From contig NZ_FOKL01000008.1 in the NCBI RefSeq assembly GCF_900112025.1, positions 164,766 through 228,765 of the forward strand: DNA of 64,000 bases, written 5' to 3'. The notes under the pieces were generated by a model. The model saw only the letters and a list, made by a program, of their open reading frames with translations, was not told where the DNA came from and searched no databases. This document shows, piece after piece, positions 7,223 to 16,910 of the stretch; position 1 is the first letter of the stretch; each line of letters starts with the position of its first letter. Both the position numbers and the translations under genes were made by a program. This DNA is from Janthinobacterium sp. 344. Lineage in GTDB: Bacteria > Pseudomonadota > Gammaproteobacteria > Burkholderiales > Burkholderiaceae_D.

Positions 7223-10200
7223 TTACTCGATGCTGAGCACGCCCTGGTCCGAACTCAGGTGCGTGCCCGTCCCCTCTTGCGTCTCGACCAGGGTCCTGGC
7301 AAAGCCGCTGCCTGCCGGGGTCGACGTCAGCGCATAGTGGGCGCCCGGCTTCAGGCCCGTGGCCAGGATGGCGCCACCAACCAGGGGCGAACTCCAGTCC
7401 ATGCGGGCGGCGGGCGCCACTTCGCGGTTGAACAGCACCTGGAATTGCTCACCCAGCAACAAAGCTTCCGTGCCGCCAGTCGCCGCCAAACGCACGGCGC
7501 CCGGTGCGCTGGCCGGCGCGGTGGCGCCGTCATTGTCGGCGACGGCCAGCACGTGCAGGAAATATTCGGGAGCGTTCGGCGCGGGCACGGCAGGCGCGGT
7601 CACTTCCAGGCGCCAGCCACCAACGTCGCTGCTTGACGATTGCTGTTTGCTGATCCCCGCCGTCTGGTTACGCCATGCATAATTGTCTCCGTCCAGGCGC
7701 CGGCGCACCGTGAAACGGCAGTCCGGTGCGTTGGCGAGCTGCGCCCCGGTGACGATATGCGCTTGCGCGCAACCGCTGCCGCCCTCCTGCGCGCCGCCCA
7801 CCTTGCGCACGCTGGCATTGAGCGGCAGGATGGTGTGCGCCGTCAGCATGCCGCCGCCATTGCGTATGGTCAGGATGCGTTCCTGGCCCGCCGTGAAACC
7901 CAGCTGATACTGGCCATTGCCCAGTGCCGTCGTGCCTGGCGCGCCGGAAACGGGATCATTTGCCGTGTGCAGCAGGAAGGTGGCCGGCAAGGACTGCTTG
8001 CTGCGCACGCTGTCAAAGACCACGGTCACTGGCTTGGGCCAGAACGATGGCGTGCGCAGGAACAGCACATTGCGCACGAAGCCGTTTGCCGCATCGAGCT
8101 TCTTGGCGCTATAAGCCTTGCTGGCATTGCCGCTGGTATAGGTATATTCCGGCGTATTTTCATAACGGATGATGCCGTCGAGCGCATTCGGTCCGGCAGG
8201 GCCGATTTCCTCGATGGTCGGATACGCCTGTGCCGGCGCGCTGAACCATTGGCCGCCATCATTGCTGTACTCCTTGCTGCCGCGGACGAAACGTTCGCTC
8301 TTGTCAAATATCAGCAGCGTGTTATGGGCAATGCTGCGCGTGTAGTAATTCCACCAGTGACTGCTGCCGTATTCCTCGTACAGGCCCGTGTCAAGCAGCA
8401 GGGGCGCCTTGTAATTGAGCGAGAAACTGTTCTGGTCAAAATGCTGGTGGTTTTCCGCGCTGAAGGACGTCGATTTAAACTCCAGCAGGGTGGCATTGGC
8501 ATAATCCCAGGAATCGCGCATCAGCACCTGCCCCGCAGTCCTGAAATGGCGCGACAATTCCAGCGTATCTTGCGGTGCCGATGGCAAAGGCGCTGGCCAC
8601 AGCAAGCGTTCCAGTATCAGGGAGGCATGCGAACCGCGCGCTGGCAGCACCTGTTCGCGATAGAACTGGCCGGCCACGCCATCGTTGACATCGCTGACCG
8701 CGCCCAGCGCCAATTGCGCGATCAGGGTGCTGCCGAGCGGCGTGTCGAAGTCATCGCCACTGGCGGGAAACGTGCCATTGTGACGCAGCCCGTAAATATA
8801 CGGATAGATCAGCTTTGCCTGCCAGTCCGCTTTCAGCAGGGGCACCGCATCCGGCTGTTCCAGCGCGCTGCGCCACAGCAGCAGGCGCTCGGGGATGCTC
8901 GATACGCCGTAGGCAAATCCCATATGGTGGCCGCCGTCGACCGAAATGCGCGCGCGGGCCGCCAGAAATCCCTTTTCATAATGCGCATACGATGTGTCGA
9001 GCATCGGCAATACGTCCGGATGCTCATCGGCGATGGCCAGCAAGGCGACCGTGACATTATTTACCGCGCTGAACGGGTGGCCGCCGATATAGAAATTGGC
9101 GATCGATGGCTTGGAGTCGCTGCGATCCCAGTTTTCATACACGGGCTTTTTCTGGCAATCAAAACTGGTGCTGGTAATGGACAGCGACTGCTGGCCACAC
9201 ATGGCGAAATACAGGTTATCCACCAGGGCACCCGTGTCCGCGGCGATCGTTTCCTTGATACGCTGCGCCGTCAAGGCCCGATAGCTGCCAAAACCGACGG
9301 CATCGGGCACGGACCGCGCGCCCAACTCCGCGAATAGCCAGTCATACAGGATGCCCATGGCGCCGACGCGCCCGCCCATCGACCATTCGCCACCAGAAAT
9401 GGCTGGCGTGGCCAGCATTTTATCGAGAAAGTTCAGGGCGCCATGCAAATACTTTTCATTGCCAGTCAGCTTGTATGCCATGGCCAGCATCTGCGCCGTT
9501 TCATAGATCTTCAGGCGGCTGCCGCTGGTCACATCGCATAACTCGGGAACAGGAACAGGGGGAACGGCGACGGGAGGAACCAGGGGGCAGGCTTCAATGA
9601 CCGCGATGCGCTCATTGACCACGTCCATGAAACTGTACCAGGCCTTGTTGAGCGCTGCATCCATGGCTGGCGCCTTCCATAACTCATTGCCGCCCGCGTC
9701 GAGCAAACGGACATTGCGCATGGTTTCATTGCGCCGCATGCCAATGCCGGTGGCCTGGTCACTCGCCTGCCACTCAATCGGTGCGGTGGCGCTCGTGCCA
9801 TCGACGGTTCTCCAGGCAGCAGGAACCGCGACGCCATTGAGCTTGATGGCGATTTTATGGGTCTGACTATTCCACGAGAGTTGAATATTGGACCAGGCAT
9901 TGGCGTTGATATCGAGCCTGGTAACGGAAAGATAGCGGTCCAAGCCATTGACCTGGAAGCCAAGCTGCAAACCGATCTTTTGCCCATCCGCGCTATCGTA
10001 GGAATCAACGTGACGAATAAAAAAGTGATTACGATTTTCAGCGAACTGGCCAAAAATCGGCTGATCGACGGGATCGCGCGCGTCTTTAGCCTGGGCAAAC
10101 AAATCCAGGCTGACCGTACCACCCGCCGCAGGAAAAGCGGCGGGAAGATTCGGCAATTGCGGTTTCAGCGTATCGAAACTGGCCTGATCAAGAAATAGGC

Positions 10201-10354
10201 GGGGATGTCCCTGTTTGATAGGGGCCGGCAATTGCGCCAGCGCGGGCGCCGACATGATACCAAACGCGCTCAAGACGGCGCACCAGCTTTTCTTCTGTAA
10301 CAGCCGGGTGCCAGACAGGTGGCTGATTCCCGGGACTTTCCTTTGATTTCTCAT
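7223..10354 (-). CDS. Secreted heparinase II/III-like polysaccharide lyase with a carbohydrate-binding-like insertion
   Basis: About 1043 residues. The N-terminus MRNQRK... leads into a hydrophobic segment and 'APALAQ' (signal peptide). Residues about 45-190 contain 'GHPRLFLDQASFDTLKP', typical of this lyase group, followed by a jelly-roll-like stretch (IGLQLGFQVNG...NIQLSWNSQTHKIAIKLNGV) resembling a lectin-type module. A helical (alpha/alpha)-toroid domain comes next. The beta-rich heparinase II/III domain carries 'ENHQHFDQNSFSLNYKAPLLLDTGLYEEYGSSHWWNYYTRSIAHNTL', with the H-x-D and A-H-N-T catalytic-region motifs. It presumably cleaves an acidic or exopolysaccharide outside the cytoplasm; the substrate is unknown. 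Starts at 10360 or 10396 are also open, but 10354 has GGA at suitable spacing. A paralogue lies at 25592-28423. Confidence 0.82.
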   Translation of the reverse strand: MRNQRKVPGISHLSGTRLLQKKSWCAVLSAFGIMSAPALAQLPAPIKQGHPRLFLDQASFDTLKPQLPNLPAAFPAAGGTVSLDLFAQAKDARDPVDQPIFGQFAENRNHFFIRHVDSYDSADGQKIGLQLGFQVNGLDRYLSVTRLDINANAWSNIQLSWNSQTHKIAIKLNGVAVPAAWRTVDGTSATAPIEWQASDQATGIGMRRNETMRNVRLLDAGGNELWKAPAMDAALNKAWYSFMDVVNERIAVIEACPLVPPVAVPPVPVPELCDVTSGSRLKIYETAQMLAMAYKLTGNEKYLHGALNFLDKMLATPAISGGEWSMGGRVGAMGILYDWLFAELGARSVPDAVGFGSYRALTAQRIKETIAADTGALVDNLYFAMCGQQSLSITSTSFDCQKKPVYENWDRSDSKPSIANFYIGGHPFSAVNNVTVALLAIADEHPDVLPMLDTSYAHYEKGFLAARARISVDGGHHMGFAYGVSSIPERLLLWRSALEQPDAVPLLKADWQAKLIYPYIYGLRHNGTFPASGDDFDTPLGSTLIAQLALGAVSDVNDGVAGQFYREQVLPARGSHASLILERLLWPAPLPSAPQDTLELSRHFRTAGQVLMRDSWDYANATLLEFKSTSFSAENHQHFDQNSFSLNYKAPLLLDTGLYEEYGSSHWWNYYTRSIAHNTLLIFDKSERFVRGSKEYSNDGGQWFSAPAQAYPTIEEIGPAGPNALDGIIRYENTPEYTYTSGNASKAYSAKKLDAANGFVRNVLFLRTPSFWPKPVTVVFDSVRSKQSLPATFLLHTANDPVSGAPGTTALGNGQYQLGFTAGQERILTIRNGGGMLTAHTILPLNASVRKVGGAQEGGSGCAQAHIVTGAQLANAPDCRFTVRRRLDGDNYAWRNQTAGISKQQSSSSDVGGWRLEVTAPAVPAPNAPEYFLHVLAVADNDGATAPASAPGAVRLAATGGTEALLLGEQFQVLFNREVAPAARMDWSSPLVGGAILATGLKPGAHYALTSTPAGSGFARTLVETQEGTGTHLSSDQGVLSIE

Positions 10355-10611
10355 CGACATTCCAATCATTATTAAGTTGACAAAATATTCGGCCATACTG
10401 GCACATTCTTTTGCAAAAAAACATAATAATGATCAACGACTAACTGGCGATTCAACGACTTTCAAAGAAAATATAAAGGCACACAGTTTTTATCGGGAAT
10501 TACCATTACCCTTTAAAAAGAAAACATTCCGCTTATCTATTAATATTTCAATGACACCACATTCAATGCGGCATTGCCAACACCTGTTCTTGCGCGCCGC
10601 GCCGCGCGCCT

Positions 10612-11106
10612 TCACGGCTCGCCCGCGCGGTGCCCCATCGCATGCGTGGCCATTTTCAGGTACAGGTTCGCCTGCGCCTCGTTGTGTGCATAGCCCATGC
10701 GCCCTTCGGCCAGGGCGACGGATTTCTGCTGCAGCGCTTCCGGGTATTCCAGGTCGCAGGCGGCGTCGAGCCAGAAACGCGCCCGGGCGTCGTCCGTATC
10801 GAGCAGCATGTTCGCCACGATGAACATGGCCGGCGCCACGCCGCGCTGCGCGGCCAGTTCCAGCCAGCGCAACGCGGCCACGCCGTCCTGCTGCCCGCCC
10901 ATGCCGTTCTTCAGCATCAGGCCCAGGTAATACGCGGCGGGACCGCTGCCCTGCTCCGCCGCCTGTTCGAACAGGGCGCGCGCCTGCGGCTGGGACGCAG
11001 GCCCGGCGCGCATCAGCACCTTGGCCCGGGCCGTGAGGTCGGGTGCCGGCGAGGCTGCCCCCGGTGTCGCCAGGGCGGCCGCCAGCAGCCACGCCGCCAG
11101 CATCAT
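10612..11106 (-). CDS. Sel1-like repeat protein, exported
   Basis: 164 residues. A short hydrophobic N-terminus (MMLAAWLLAAALATPGAASP) looks like a signal peptide. It is followed by Sel1/TPR-like units such as 'ARALFEQAAEQGSGPAAYYLGLMLKNGMGGQQDGVAALRWLELAAQRGVAPAMFIVANML', with the A-x-x-x-Y-x-L-G-x-M-Y type spacing. Such repeats are protein-interaction scaffolds. The ATG overlaps the stop of the upstream nucleotidase gene by four bases (ATGA), so translation is coupled and the protein probably works in the same compartment. An adjacent second ATG (11103) is an equally good start. The partner is unknown. Confidence 0.75.
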   Translation of the reverse strand: MMLAAWLLAAALATPGAASPAPDLTARAKVLMRAGPASQPQARALFEQAAEQGSGPAAYYLGLMLKNGMGGQQDGVAALRWLELAAQRGVAPAMFIVANMLLDTDDARARFWLDAACDLEYPEALQQKSVALAEGRMGYAHNEAQANLYLKMATHAMGHRAGEP

Positions 11107-13148
11107 TTCGACAAATCGAGCTGGTACAGCGCAAAGCCCTTGCCCGCGCCATCATCAGCCTTCAGCTGCGTCACGTTGCCGATGCCGGCCGCCTTGGCCA
11201 GCTCGATCACGTTCGGCGCCGAATGGAACACGACCGGGCCTTTGGTGGCGGCCTTGGCGAAGGTCCAGCTGCGCGCCGCGCCGTTTTTCGCGCGCGTCAG
11301 GTTTTTTTCCTGCGTCACGTAGGCGATCAGCAGTTCGCGGTTGTTGTCGGGCGAGGCCACCACCGTCTTGCTGCCGTCGAGGCCGGGGAAATTGCCGCCG
11401 CCGCTGGCGCGGTAGTTATTCGTCGCGATCAGAAATTCCTGGCTGGCATCGACCGGCTTGCCCTTGTACGTGAGGCCCTGGATGCGCCGGCCCGGCGGCT
11501 GCGTGACGTCGATCTGGTAGCGCACGTCGGCGCTGGTGATGGCGTCGAAGTTGTAGCTCGGGTGCGCCGTGTTGACCAGTTCCTGCGGCTCGCTCTTGTT
11601 GACATCGATGGTATTGAAGCGCCGCGCCGACTGCTCCAGCCAGGCTTGCAGCTCCGCGCCGTTCATCTTCACGCCGTACAGCGCGTTCGGATACAGATAC
11701 AAATCGGCCGCGTTATTCAGCGCCACGTTGCCCGCCTTGACGTCCGTGTAGTCGGACACCCCGGCCGAGCCGCTCTTGAACGGCGAGGACATCGACAGCA
11801 CGGGCAGGTGCGCGTACTGCGGCAAATTCGCCTTGACATACGCGGCCAGGTAGCCGGCCTGCGCCTGGTTCACCACCTCGATGGCGCTGACGTCGCCCAC
11901 GTCGGCGAAATACGTCGACATGCGGAAGTCCGTCTTGCCCAAGGGCGTCTGCACGTAGGCGATCGTCGCCGCGTGCTCCTCGGCCACCAGTGTGGCGATG
12001 GCCGCATCGGGTTGGACGTAACTCTTGTCCGCGTTCTGGATGCCGCGCGCTTCCACCGTGGTGGCGTTCTTGTCGACGACCCACTGCTTGCCGTCGTGGC
12101 GCAGGCGCAGGCCGATGACGCCCAGGTGCTTGCCCCACAAATTGGCCATCACGGTGGGCACGCCGTTCACCAGGCCACGGGCCTTGTCGACGCCGGGCAG
12201 ATTAAACTGCGGCACCGTGCTGGCCGCGTTCGGGAACAGCTGGTGCGAATGGCCGATCAGCATGGCGTCCACGCCCGGCACTTGCGACAGGTAGTAATTG
12301 CCGTTTTCCATGGTCGGCGAGTACGGGCTGTCATCGAGGCCGCCGTGCGAAATGGCCACCACCAGCTCGGCGCCCTTGGCGCGCATCTCGGGGATGAATT
12401 TTTCCGCCGTCTCGCGCACGCCCTCGGTGTAGACGCGCCCTTCCAGCCAGCGCTTGTCCCAGGCCATGATGGTGGGCGGCGCAAAGCTGATGATGCCGAC
12501 CTTCACGTTGGCGGTGATGGCCTTGCCATCGGGGCCGGTGGCCGTGATCTGCTTGTCGATGATATGGTAGGGCGCTAACAGCGGCTTGCCCGTCTTGACG
12601 CTGTAGACGTTGGCCAGCACTTGCGGGAAGGCGGGGCCGGCGCAGCGCGGTTTGGAAGCGTCCACGCTGTCGACGTCGAAGCGGTTGCCCGTCACCTGGC
12701 TCAAAAAGGCCAGGCCGTAATTGAATTCGTGGTTGCCGATGCCGCCGCCATCGACCTTCAGCAGATTCATGGCCTTGTAGATGGCCAGGGTCTGGTCGCA
12801 GGCCAGCGGTTTGACCAATGCCTGGTAGTCGGCCAGCGCCGTGCCCTGGATGGTGTCGCCGTTGTCGAGCAGCAGATTGTTCGGGAATTGGGCGCGCGCC
12901 TGCGCGATCAGGGTCGCCGTGCGTTCCAGGCCGATCGACGGTTCCGCCTGCAGCTTGTAATAGTCATAACTGAGCACGTTCGCGTGCAAGTCCGTCGTCT
13001 CCAGCAGGGCCAGGGTGGCGCTGCTGCCGGCCGGCGCGGCGGCCAGCGGGTGGACCGGTCCGGTGGCGGCGGGCGGCAAGCTGCCGCAGCCGGCCAGCAG
13101 CAGCGGTAACAGGGCGAGACGGGGAAGTTGACGCAGGGGCTGACGCAT
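11103..13148 (-). CDS. cpdB: 2',3'-cyclic-nucleotide 2'-phosphodiesterase/3'-nucleotidase (CpdB-like), lipoprotein form
   Basis: 681 residues. The N-terminus MRQPLRQLPRLALLPLLLAGC has a lipobox L-L-A-G-C, so the enzyme appears to be lipid-anchored rather than soluble periplasmic as in Escherichia coli CpdB. The calcineurin-like metallophosphatase domain shows 'LLETTDLHANVLSYDYYK' (D-x-H), 'LLLDNGDTIQGT' (G-D), 'GNHEFNYG' (G-N-H-E) and 'MLIGHSHQLFP' (G-H-x-H). The C-terminal 5'-nucleotidase domain carries 'ATNNYRASGGGNFPG'. It hydrolyses 2',3'-cyclic nucleotides and 3'-nucleotides to nucleosides, salvaging RNA breakdown products. It leads a two-gene unit with the Sel1-repeat gene. Confidence 0.92.
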   Translation of the reverse strand: MRQPLRQLPRLALLPLLLAGCGSLPPAATGPVHPLAAAPAGSSATLALLETTDLHANVLSYDYYKLQAEPSIGLERTATLIAQARAQFPNNLLLDNGDTIQGTALADYQALVKPLACDQTLAIYKAMNLLKVDGGGIGNHEFNYGLAFLSQVTGNRFDVDSVDASKPRCAGPAFPQVLANVYSVKTGKPLLAPYHIIDKQITATGPDGKAITANVKVGIISFAPPTIMAWDKRWLEGRVYTEGVRETAEKFIPEMRAKGAELVVAISHGGLDDSPYSPTMENGNYYLSQVPGVDAMLIGHSHQLFPNAASTVPQFNLPGVDKARGLVNGVPTVMANLWGKHLGVIGLRLRHDGKQWVVDKNATTVEARGIQNADKSYVQPDAAIATLVAEEHAATIAYVQTPLGKTDFRMSTYFADVGDVSAIEVVNQAQAGYLAAYVKANLPQYAHLPVLSMSSPFKSGSAGVSDYTDVKAGNVALNNAADLYLYPNALYGVKMNGAELQAWLEQSARRFNTIDVNKSEPQELVNTAHPSYNFDAITSADVRYQIDVTQPPGRRIQGLTYKGKPVDASQEFLIATNNYRASGGGNFPGLDGSKTVVASPDNNRELLIAYVTQEKNLTRAKNGAARSWTFAKAATKGPVVFHSAPNVIELAKAAGIGNVTQLKADDGAGKGFALYQLDLSK

Positions 13149-13349
13149 GAGAATTCCTGTGGAAAGACAATATCGCCAGCATCATACGCAGCACGGCAAT
13201 CGCTATCAAGGCAAAAATATTGTCGCAAATGCAGCAAAACAGCGATTTTATTGCCCCGAACGCCAGCGATTGCGCGCCACCGGCATGGGAAACGGCGCGC
13301 GCTCGCGTATAATTCAAGGTTTGATTTCACCATAGAAGACCAGAACATT

Positions 13350-14454
13350 ATGGAAGCCGAACGCATCAACGCCATCTCCGCCCTGCTCAACGACCTGACC
13401 GTCCGCGAAGCCGAACTTCGGAGGTATCTTTGACTTCACTGTCAAGTCGGAGAAACTAGAGCAAGTCAACGAAGAACTGGAAGACCCCACCGTCTGGAAC
13501 GATCCCAAGCGCGCCCAGGACCTCGGTAAGGAGAAGAAGGCGCTGGAAGCCATCGTCTTTACCCTGACCAAGGCCGATGCCGACCTGCGCGACACCCGCG
13601 ACCTGTTCGACATGGCCCGCGAAGAAGGCGACGACGAGACGCTGGAAGCGATCGAGCAGGACGTGCAGGAAATCCGCAAGGTCATCGAAAGCATGGAATT
13701 CCGCCGGATGTTCAACAATCCGATGGACCCGAACAACTGCTTCATCGACATCCAGGCCGGCGCCGGCGGCACGGAAGCCCAGGACTGGGCCTCGATGCTG
13801 CTGCGCCAGTACCTGCGCTACTGCGAACGCAAGGGTTTCAAGGTCGAGATCCTGGAACAGTCCGACGGCGAGGTGGCCGGCATCAAGACGGCCACGCTGA
13901 AGGTCGAGGGCGACCACGCCTACGGCTTCCTGCGCACGGAAACGGGCGTGCACCGCCTGGTGCGCAAGTCGCCATTCGACTCGGCCAACGGCCGCCATAC
14001 CTCGTTTACGTCGCTGTTCGTGTATCCGGAAGTGGACGATTCGATCGAGATCGACGTCAATCCGGCCGACATCCGCGTCGACACCTACCGCGCGTCGGGC
14101 GCCGGTGGTCAGCACATCAACAAAACCGACTCCGCCGTCCGCATGACCCACGCGCCGACCGGCATCGTGGTGCAGTGCCAGAACGACCGTTCGCAGCACC
14201 GCAACCGCGCCGAAGCGATGGAAATGCTGAAAGCCAAACTGTACGAGCATGAGCTGCGCAAGCGCATGAGCGAGCAGCAGAAGCTGGAAGACTCGAAGAC
14301 GGACGTGGGCTGGGGCCACCAGATCCGCTCCTACGTGCTGGACCAGTCCCGCATCAAGGACTTGCGCACCGGCTTCGAGACGGGCAATACCAAGGGCGTG
14401 CTCGATGGCGACATCGACGACTTCATCTCCGCCTCGCTGAAACAGGGCGTGTAA
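13350..14454 (+). CDS. prfB: Peptide chain release factor 2, expressed through a programmed +1 frameshift
   Basis: RF2 reads UGA and UAA stop codons and triggers peptide release. The gene starts at ATG 13350; codon 28 is an in-frame TGA (13431-13433), and the remaining frame continues at GAC 13432, giving 367 residues as join(13350..13430,13432..14454). The shift cassette is classical: the internal Shine-Dalgarno-like GGAGG at 13420-13424, then TATCTTTGAC. The recoded protein reads ...[17 protein letters not shown]2 hallmarks are '[12 protein letters not shown]' (SPF tripeptide for UGA recognition) and '[16 protein letters not shown]' (catalytic GGQ). Low RF2 slows termination at the TGA and promotes shifting, so the gene is autoregulated. 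The HAD gene follows directly. Confidence 0.97.
13420..13434 (+). promoter_or_regulatory. prfB programmed +1 frameshift signal
   Basis: GGAGG at 13420-13424 lies three bases before the slippery CTT-TGA-C (13428-13434). In known prfB genes the SD-like element pairs with 16S rRNA and pushes the ribosome forward one base at CUU-U when UGA decoding is slow. Sequence and spacing match the conserved arrangement. It autoregulates RF2 synthesis. Confidence 0.95.
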
Positions 14455-14456
14455 GG

Positions 14457-15158
14457 ATGAATGCCTCCGCTCCGGCTCCGGCGCCGCGTGCCTTTTTGTT
14501 CGACATGGATGGCACGATCGTCGACAACATGGCCTTCCACACGCAATCGTGGCTGGCGTTCTTTGAACGCCAGGGCCATGCGCTGGACGCGGACGCCTTT
14601 TTCCGCGACACGGCGGGACGGCAAGGCCGCGAAATCATCGCCAAGTACCTGGGCGAGGACGCCGACCACGCCACCCTGCTGGCGGAAAAGGAAGTTGTCT
14701 ACCGCGAACTGTATGGCCCGCACCTGGCCACGGTCGCCGGCTTCGACCGGCTGATCGCCAGCGCGCGCCAGGCTGGCGTCGGGCTGGTGGTCGGCACGGC
14801 CGCGCCAAACGAGAATATCGCCTTCACGCTCGACGGCCTGGACCTGCGCCACCGCTTCGACGCCATCGTCGGCGCCGCCGACGTGGAACGGGGCAAGCCG
14901 CACCCGGACGTGTTCCTGAAAGGCGCGCAGCTGGCCGGCGCGCTGCCGCGGCACTGCATCGTCTTCGAAGACGCGCCCCTGGGCGTGGAAGCGGCGCGCC
15001 GCGCCGGCATGCGCGTCGTGGTGCTCACCACCACCCTGCCGGCCGAGGCGTTTGCCGCCTTCGACAACGTGATTGCCATCGTGCCGGATTTCTCCGCGCT
15101 CGACGTCGACGCACTGTTTGCCAGCGTGGCGCCAGCGCTGGCGCCACATCATCAATAA
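14457..15158 (+). CDS. HAD-superfamily hydrolase, beta-phosphoglucomutase/phosphatase subgroup
   Basis: 233 residues. Motif I is 'FLFDMDGTIVDN' (nucleophile Asp and general-acid Asp at about residues 14 and 16). Motif II is 'VVGTAAPNEN', motif III is around 'GKPHPDVFLKGA', and motif IV is 'CIVFEDAPLGVEAARRAGM'. The helical cap between motifs I and II is the C1 type found in phosphoglucomutases and small sugar-phosphate or phosphoglycolate phosphatases. Its cytosolic substrate cannot be assigned. The ATG is 2 bp after the prfB stop and lysS follows 18 bp later, so prfB-HAD-lysS is probably one transcript. Confidence 0.88.
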   Translation: MNASAPAPAPRAFLFDMDGTIVDNMAFHTQSWLAFFERQGHALDADAFFRDTAGRQGREIIAKYLGEDADHATLLAEKEVVYRELYGPHLATVAGFDRLIASARQAGVGLVVGTAAPNENIAFTLDGLDLRHRFDAIVGAADVERGKPHPDVFLKGAQLAGALPRHCIVFEDAPLGVEAARRAGMRVVVLTTTLPAEAFAAFDNVIAIVPDFSALDVDALFASVAPALAPHHQ

Positions 15159-15176
15159 TCAACAACGAAGAACATC

Positions 15177-16706
15177 ATGACTACGGATATCCAAGAACAA
15201 GCCGCCGCCCCCGATGAAAACAAGATCATCGCCGAGCGCCGCGCCAAGCTGGCCGCACTGCGCGAACAGGGCGTCGCCTTCCCGAACGATTTCCGCCCCG
15301 AGCACAAGGCGGCCGATCTGCACGCGCAATACGACGGCAAGTCGCGCGAAGAACTGGAAGAGAACCCCGTACACGTGGTGCTGGCCGGCCGCATGATGCT
15401 CAAGCGCGAAGCGGGCAAGAAAGCCGCTTTCGCCACCCTGCAGGACGCCTCCGGCCCGAAGGCCGACGGCCGCATCCAGATCTACGCCACGCTCGATCTC
15501 ACGGGCGAAGCGGCCATGGCCGCCCTGCACCACTATGACCTGGGCGATATCCTGGGCGTGCAAGGTACGCTGTTCAAGACCAAGACGGACGAACTGACCA
15601 TCAAGGTGTCGGAACTGCGTTTGATCACCAAGTCGCTGCGCCCGCTGCCGGACAAATTCCACGGCCTGGCCGACCAGGAAACCAAGTACCGCCAGCGCTA
15701 CGTCGACCTGATCATGAACGAAGAGACGCGCCGCACCTTCAAGGCGCGCACCGCCGCCATCTCGTCGATCCGCCGCTTCATGGAAAAGAACGAGTTCATG
15801 GAAGTGGAAACGCCGATGCTGCACACGATTCCCGGCGGCGCTGCGGCAAAACCGTTCATCACGCATCACAATGCGCTCGACATGCAGATGTTCCTGCGCA
15901 TCGCGCCCGAGCTGTACCTGAAGCGCCTGGTCGTGGGCGGCTTTGACCGCGTGTTCGAAATCAACCGCAACTTCCGCAACGAAGGCGTGTCGATCCGTCA
16001 CAACCCGGAATTCACGATGATGGAATTCTACGCGGCCTATACCGACTACAAATGGCTGATGGACTTCACGGAAGCCGTCATCCGCCAGGCCGCCATCGAC
16101 GCGCACGGCACCGCCACCCTGACCTACGGCGGCCGCGAACTCGATCTGGCAAAACCGTTCCACCGCCTGACCATCGTCGAAGCGATCAACAAGTACGCGC
16201 CGGGCTACACGCCGGAGCAGCTGAACGATGCGGACTTCATCAAGGAAGAGCTGAAGAAGTTCGGCGTCAAGCCGTTCGCCACGGCCGGCCTGGGCGCGCT
16301 GCAACTGGCGCTGTTCGAAGAGACGGCTGAAGCGCAGCTGTGGGAACCGACCTACATCATCGACTATCCGGTCGAAGTGTCGCCGCTGGCGCGCGCTTCC
16401 GACACGGTGGCCGGCATCACCGAACGCTTCGAGCTGTTCATGGTGGGCCGCGAAATCGCCAACGGCTTCTCCGAGTTGAACGATGCGGAAGACCAGTCGG
16501 CACGCTTCCTGGCGCAAGTGGCCGCCAAGGACGCCGGCGATGAAGAGGCGATGTTCTACGACGCCGACTACATCCGCGCGCTGGAATACGGCATGCCGCC
16601 AGCCGGCGGTTGCGGCATCGGCATCGACCGCCTGATGATGATCATCACGGATTCGCCGAACATCCGCGACGTGCTGCTGTTCCCGCACCTGCGCCGCGAA
16701 GAATGA
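15177..16706 (+). CDS. lysS: Lysine--tRNA ligase, class II
   Basis: 509 residues, typical of bacterial LysRS. The N-terminal OB-fold anticodon-binding domain spans about residues 60-160. The class II catalytic core carries motif 1 in '[27 protein letters not shown]', motif 2 in '[26 protein letters not shown]', and motif 3 '[16 protein letters not shown]' near the C-terminus. It charges tRNA-Lys with lysine in the cytoplasm. It is the third gene of the prfB group, the same linkage seen in many proteobacteria where prfB and lysS are neighbours. The stop is followed by a hairpin repeat and a strong bidirectional terminator. Confidence 0.97.
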   Translation: MTTDIQEQAAAPDENKIIAERRAKLAALREQGVAFPNDFRPEHKAADLHAQYDGKSREELEENPVHVVLAGRMMLKREAGKKAAFATLQDASGPKADGRIQIYATLDLTGEAAMAALHHYDLGDILGVQGTLFKTKTDELTIKVSELRLITKSLRPLPDKFHGLADQETKYRQRYVDLIMNEETRRTFKARTAAISSIRRFMEKNEFMEVETPMLHTIPGGAAAKPFITHHNALDMQMFLRIAPELYLKRLVVGGFDRVFEINRNFRNEGVSIRHNPEFTMMEFYAAYTDYKWLMDFTEAVIRQAAIDAHGTATLTYGGRELDLAKPFHRLTIVEAINKYAPGYTPEQLNDADFIKEELKKFGVKPFATAGLGALQLALFEETAEAQLWEPTYIIDYPVEVSPLARASDTVAGITERFELFMVGREIANGFSELNDAEDQSARFLAQVAAKDAGDEEAMFYDADYIRALEYGMPPAGGCGIGIDRLMMIITDSPNIRDVLLFPHLRREE

Positions 16707-16713
16707 TGAACAC

Positions 16714-16834
16714 CTGAAAAATCTACTGCGCGTCGCGATTTGCGGCCTGCGATGCTCACTGCCTCTGCGGCCCCGTGCCCAGGACAGTTGCGCTTCCCAG
16801 CCGCAACGCCCATCCGCTCGCTACGATTTTTCAG
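16714..16834. repeat. Hairpin-ended intergenic repeat, copy 1
   Basis: The element begins CTGAAAAATC and ends GATTTTTCAG, a perfect 10 bp inverted repeat spanning about 121 bp directly behind lysS. Its inner core (CTGCGCGTCGCG, then TTGCGGCCTGCGATGC) recurs almost unchanged at 46372-46484 behind a different gene, as does a downstream segment around 'GTTGCGCT'. This marks a dispersed, structured repeat family. Confidence 0.75.
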
Positions 16835-16853
16835 ACGTTCTATGCTTCAAGGC

Positions 16854-16893
16854 AAAAAAAGCCGCCTGATCGCAAGATCAGGCGGCTTTTTTT
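16854..16893. terminator. Bidirectional rho-independent terminator between lysS and ppnN
   Basis: Stem GCCGCCTGATC/GATCAGGCGGC (11 bp, perfect) with a GCAA tetraloop, preceded by seven A and followed by seven T. It can terminate lysS on the plus strand and ppnN, whose stop is at 16950, on the minus strand. Confidence 0.93.
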
Positions 16894-16910
16894 AACCCCA
16901 ACGGCAAAAC

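Noticed and set aside
13128..13433. Stand-alone short gene ending at 13433
   Set aside because: Its last 27 codons are the first part of RF2, ending at the programmed-frameshift TGA; upstream residues have no coding support.
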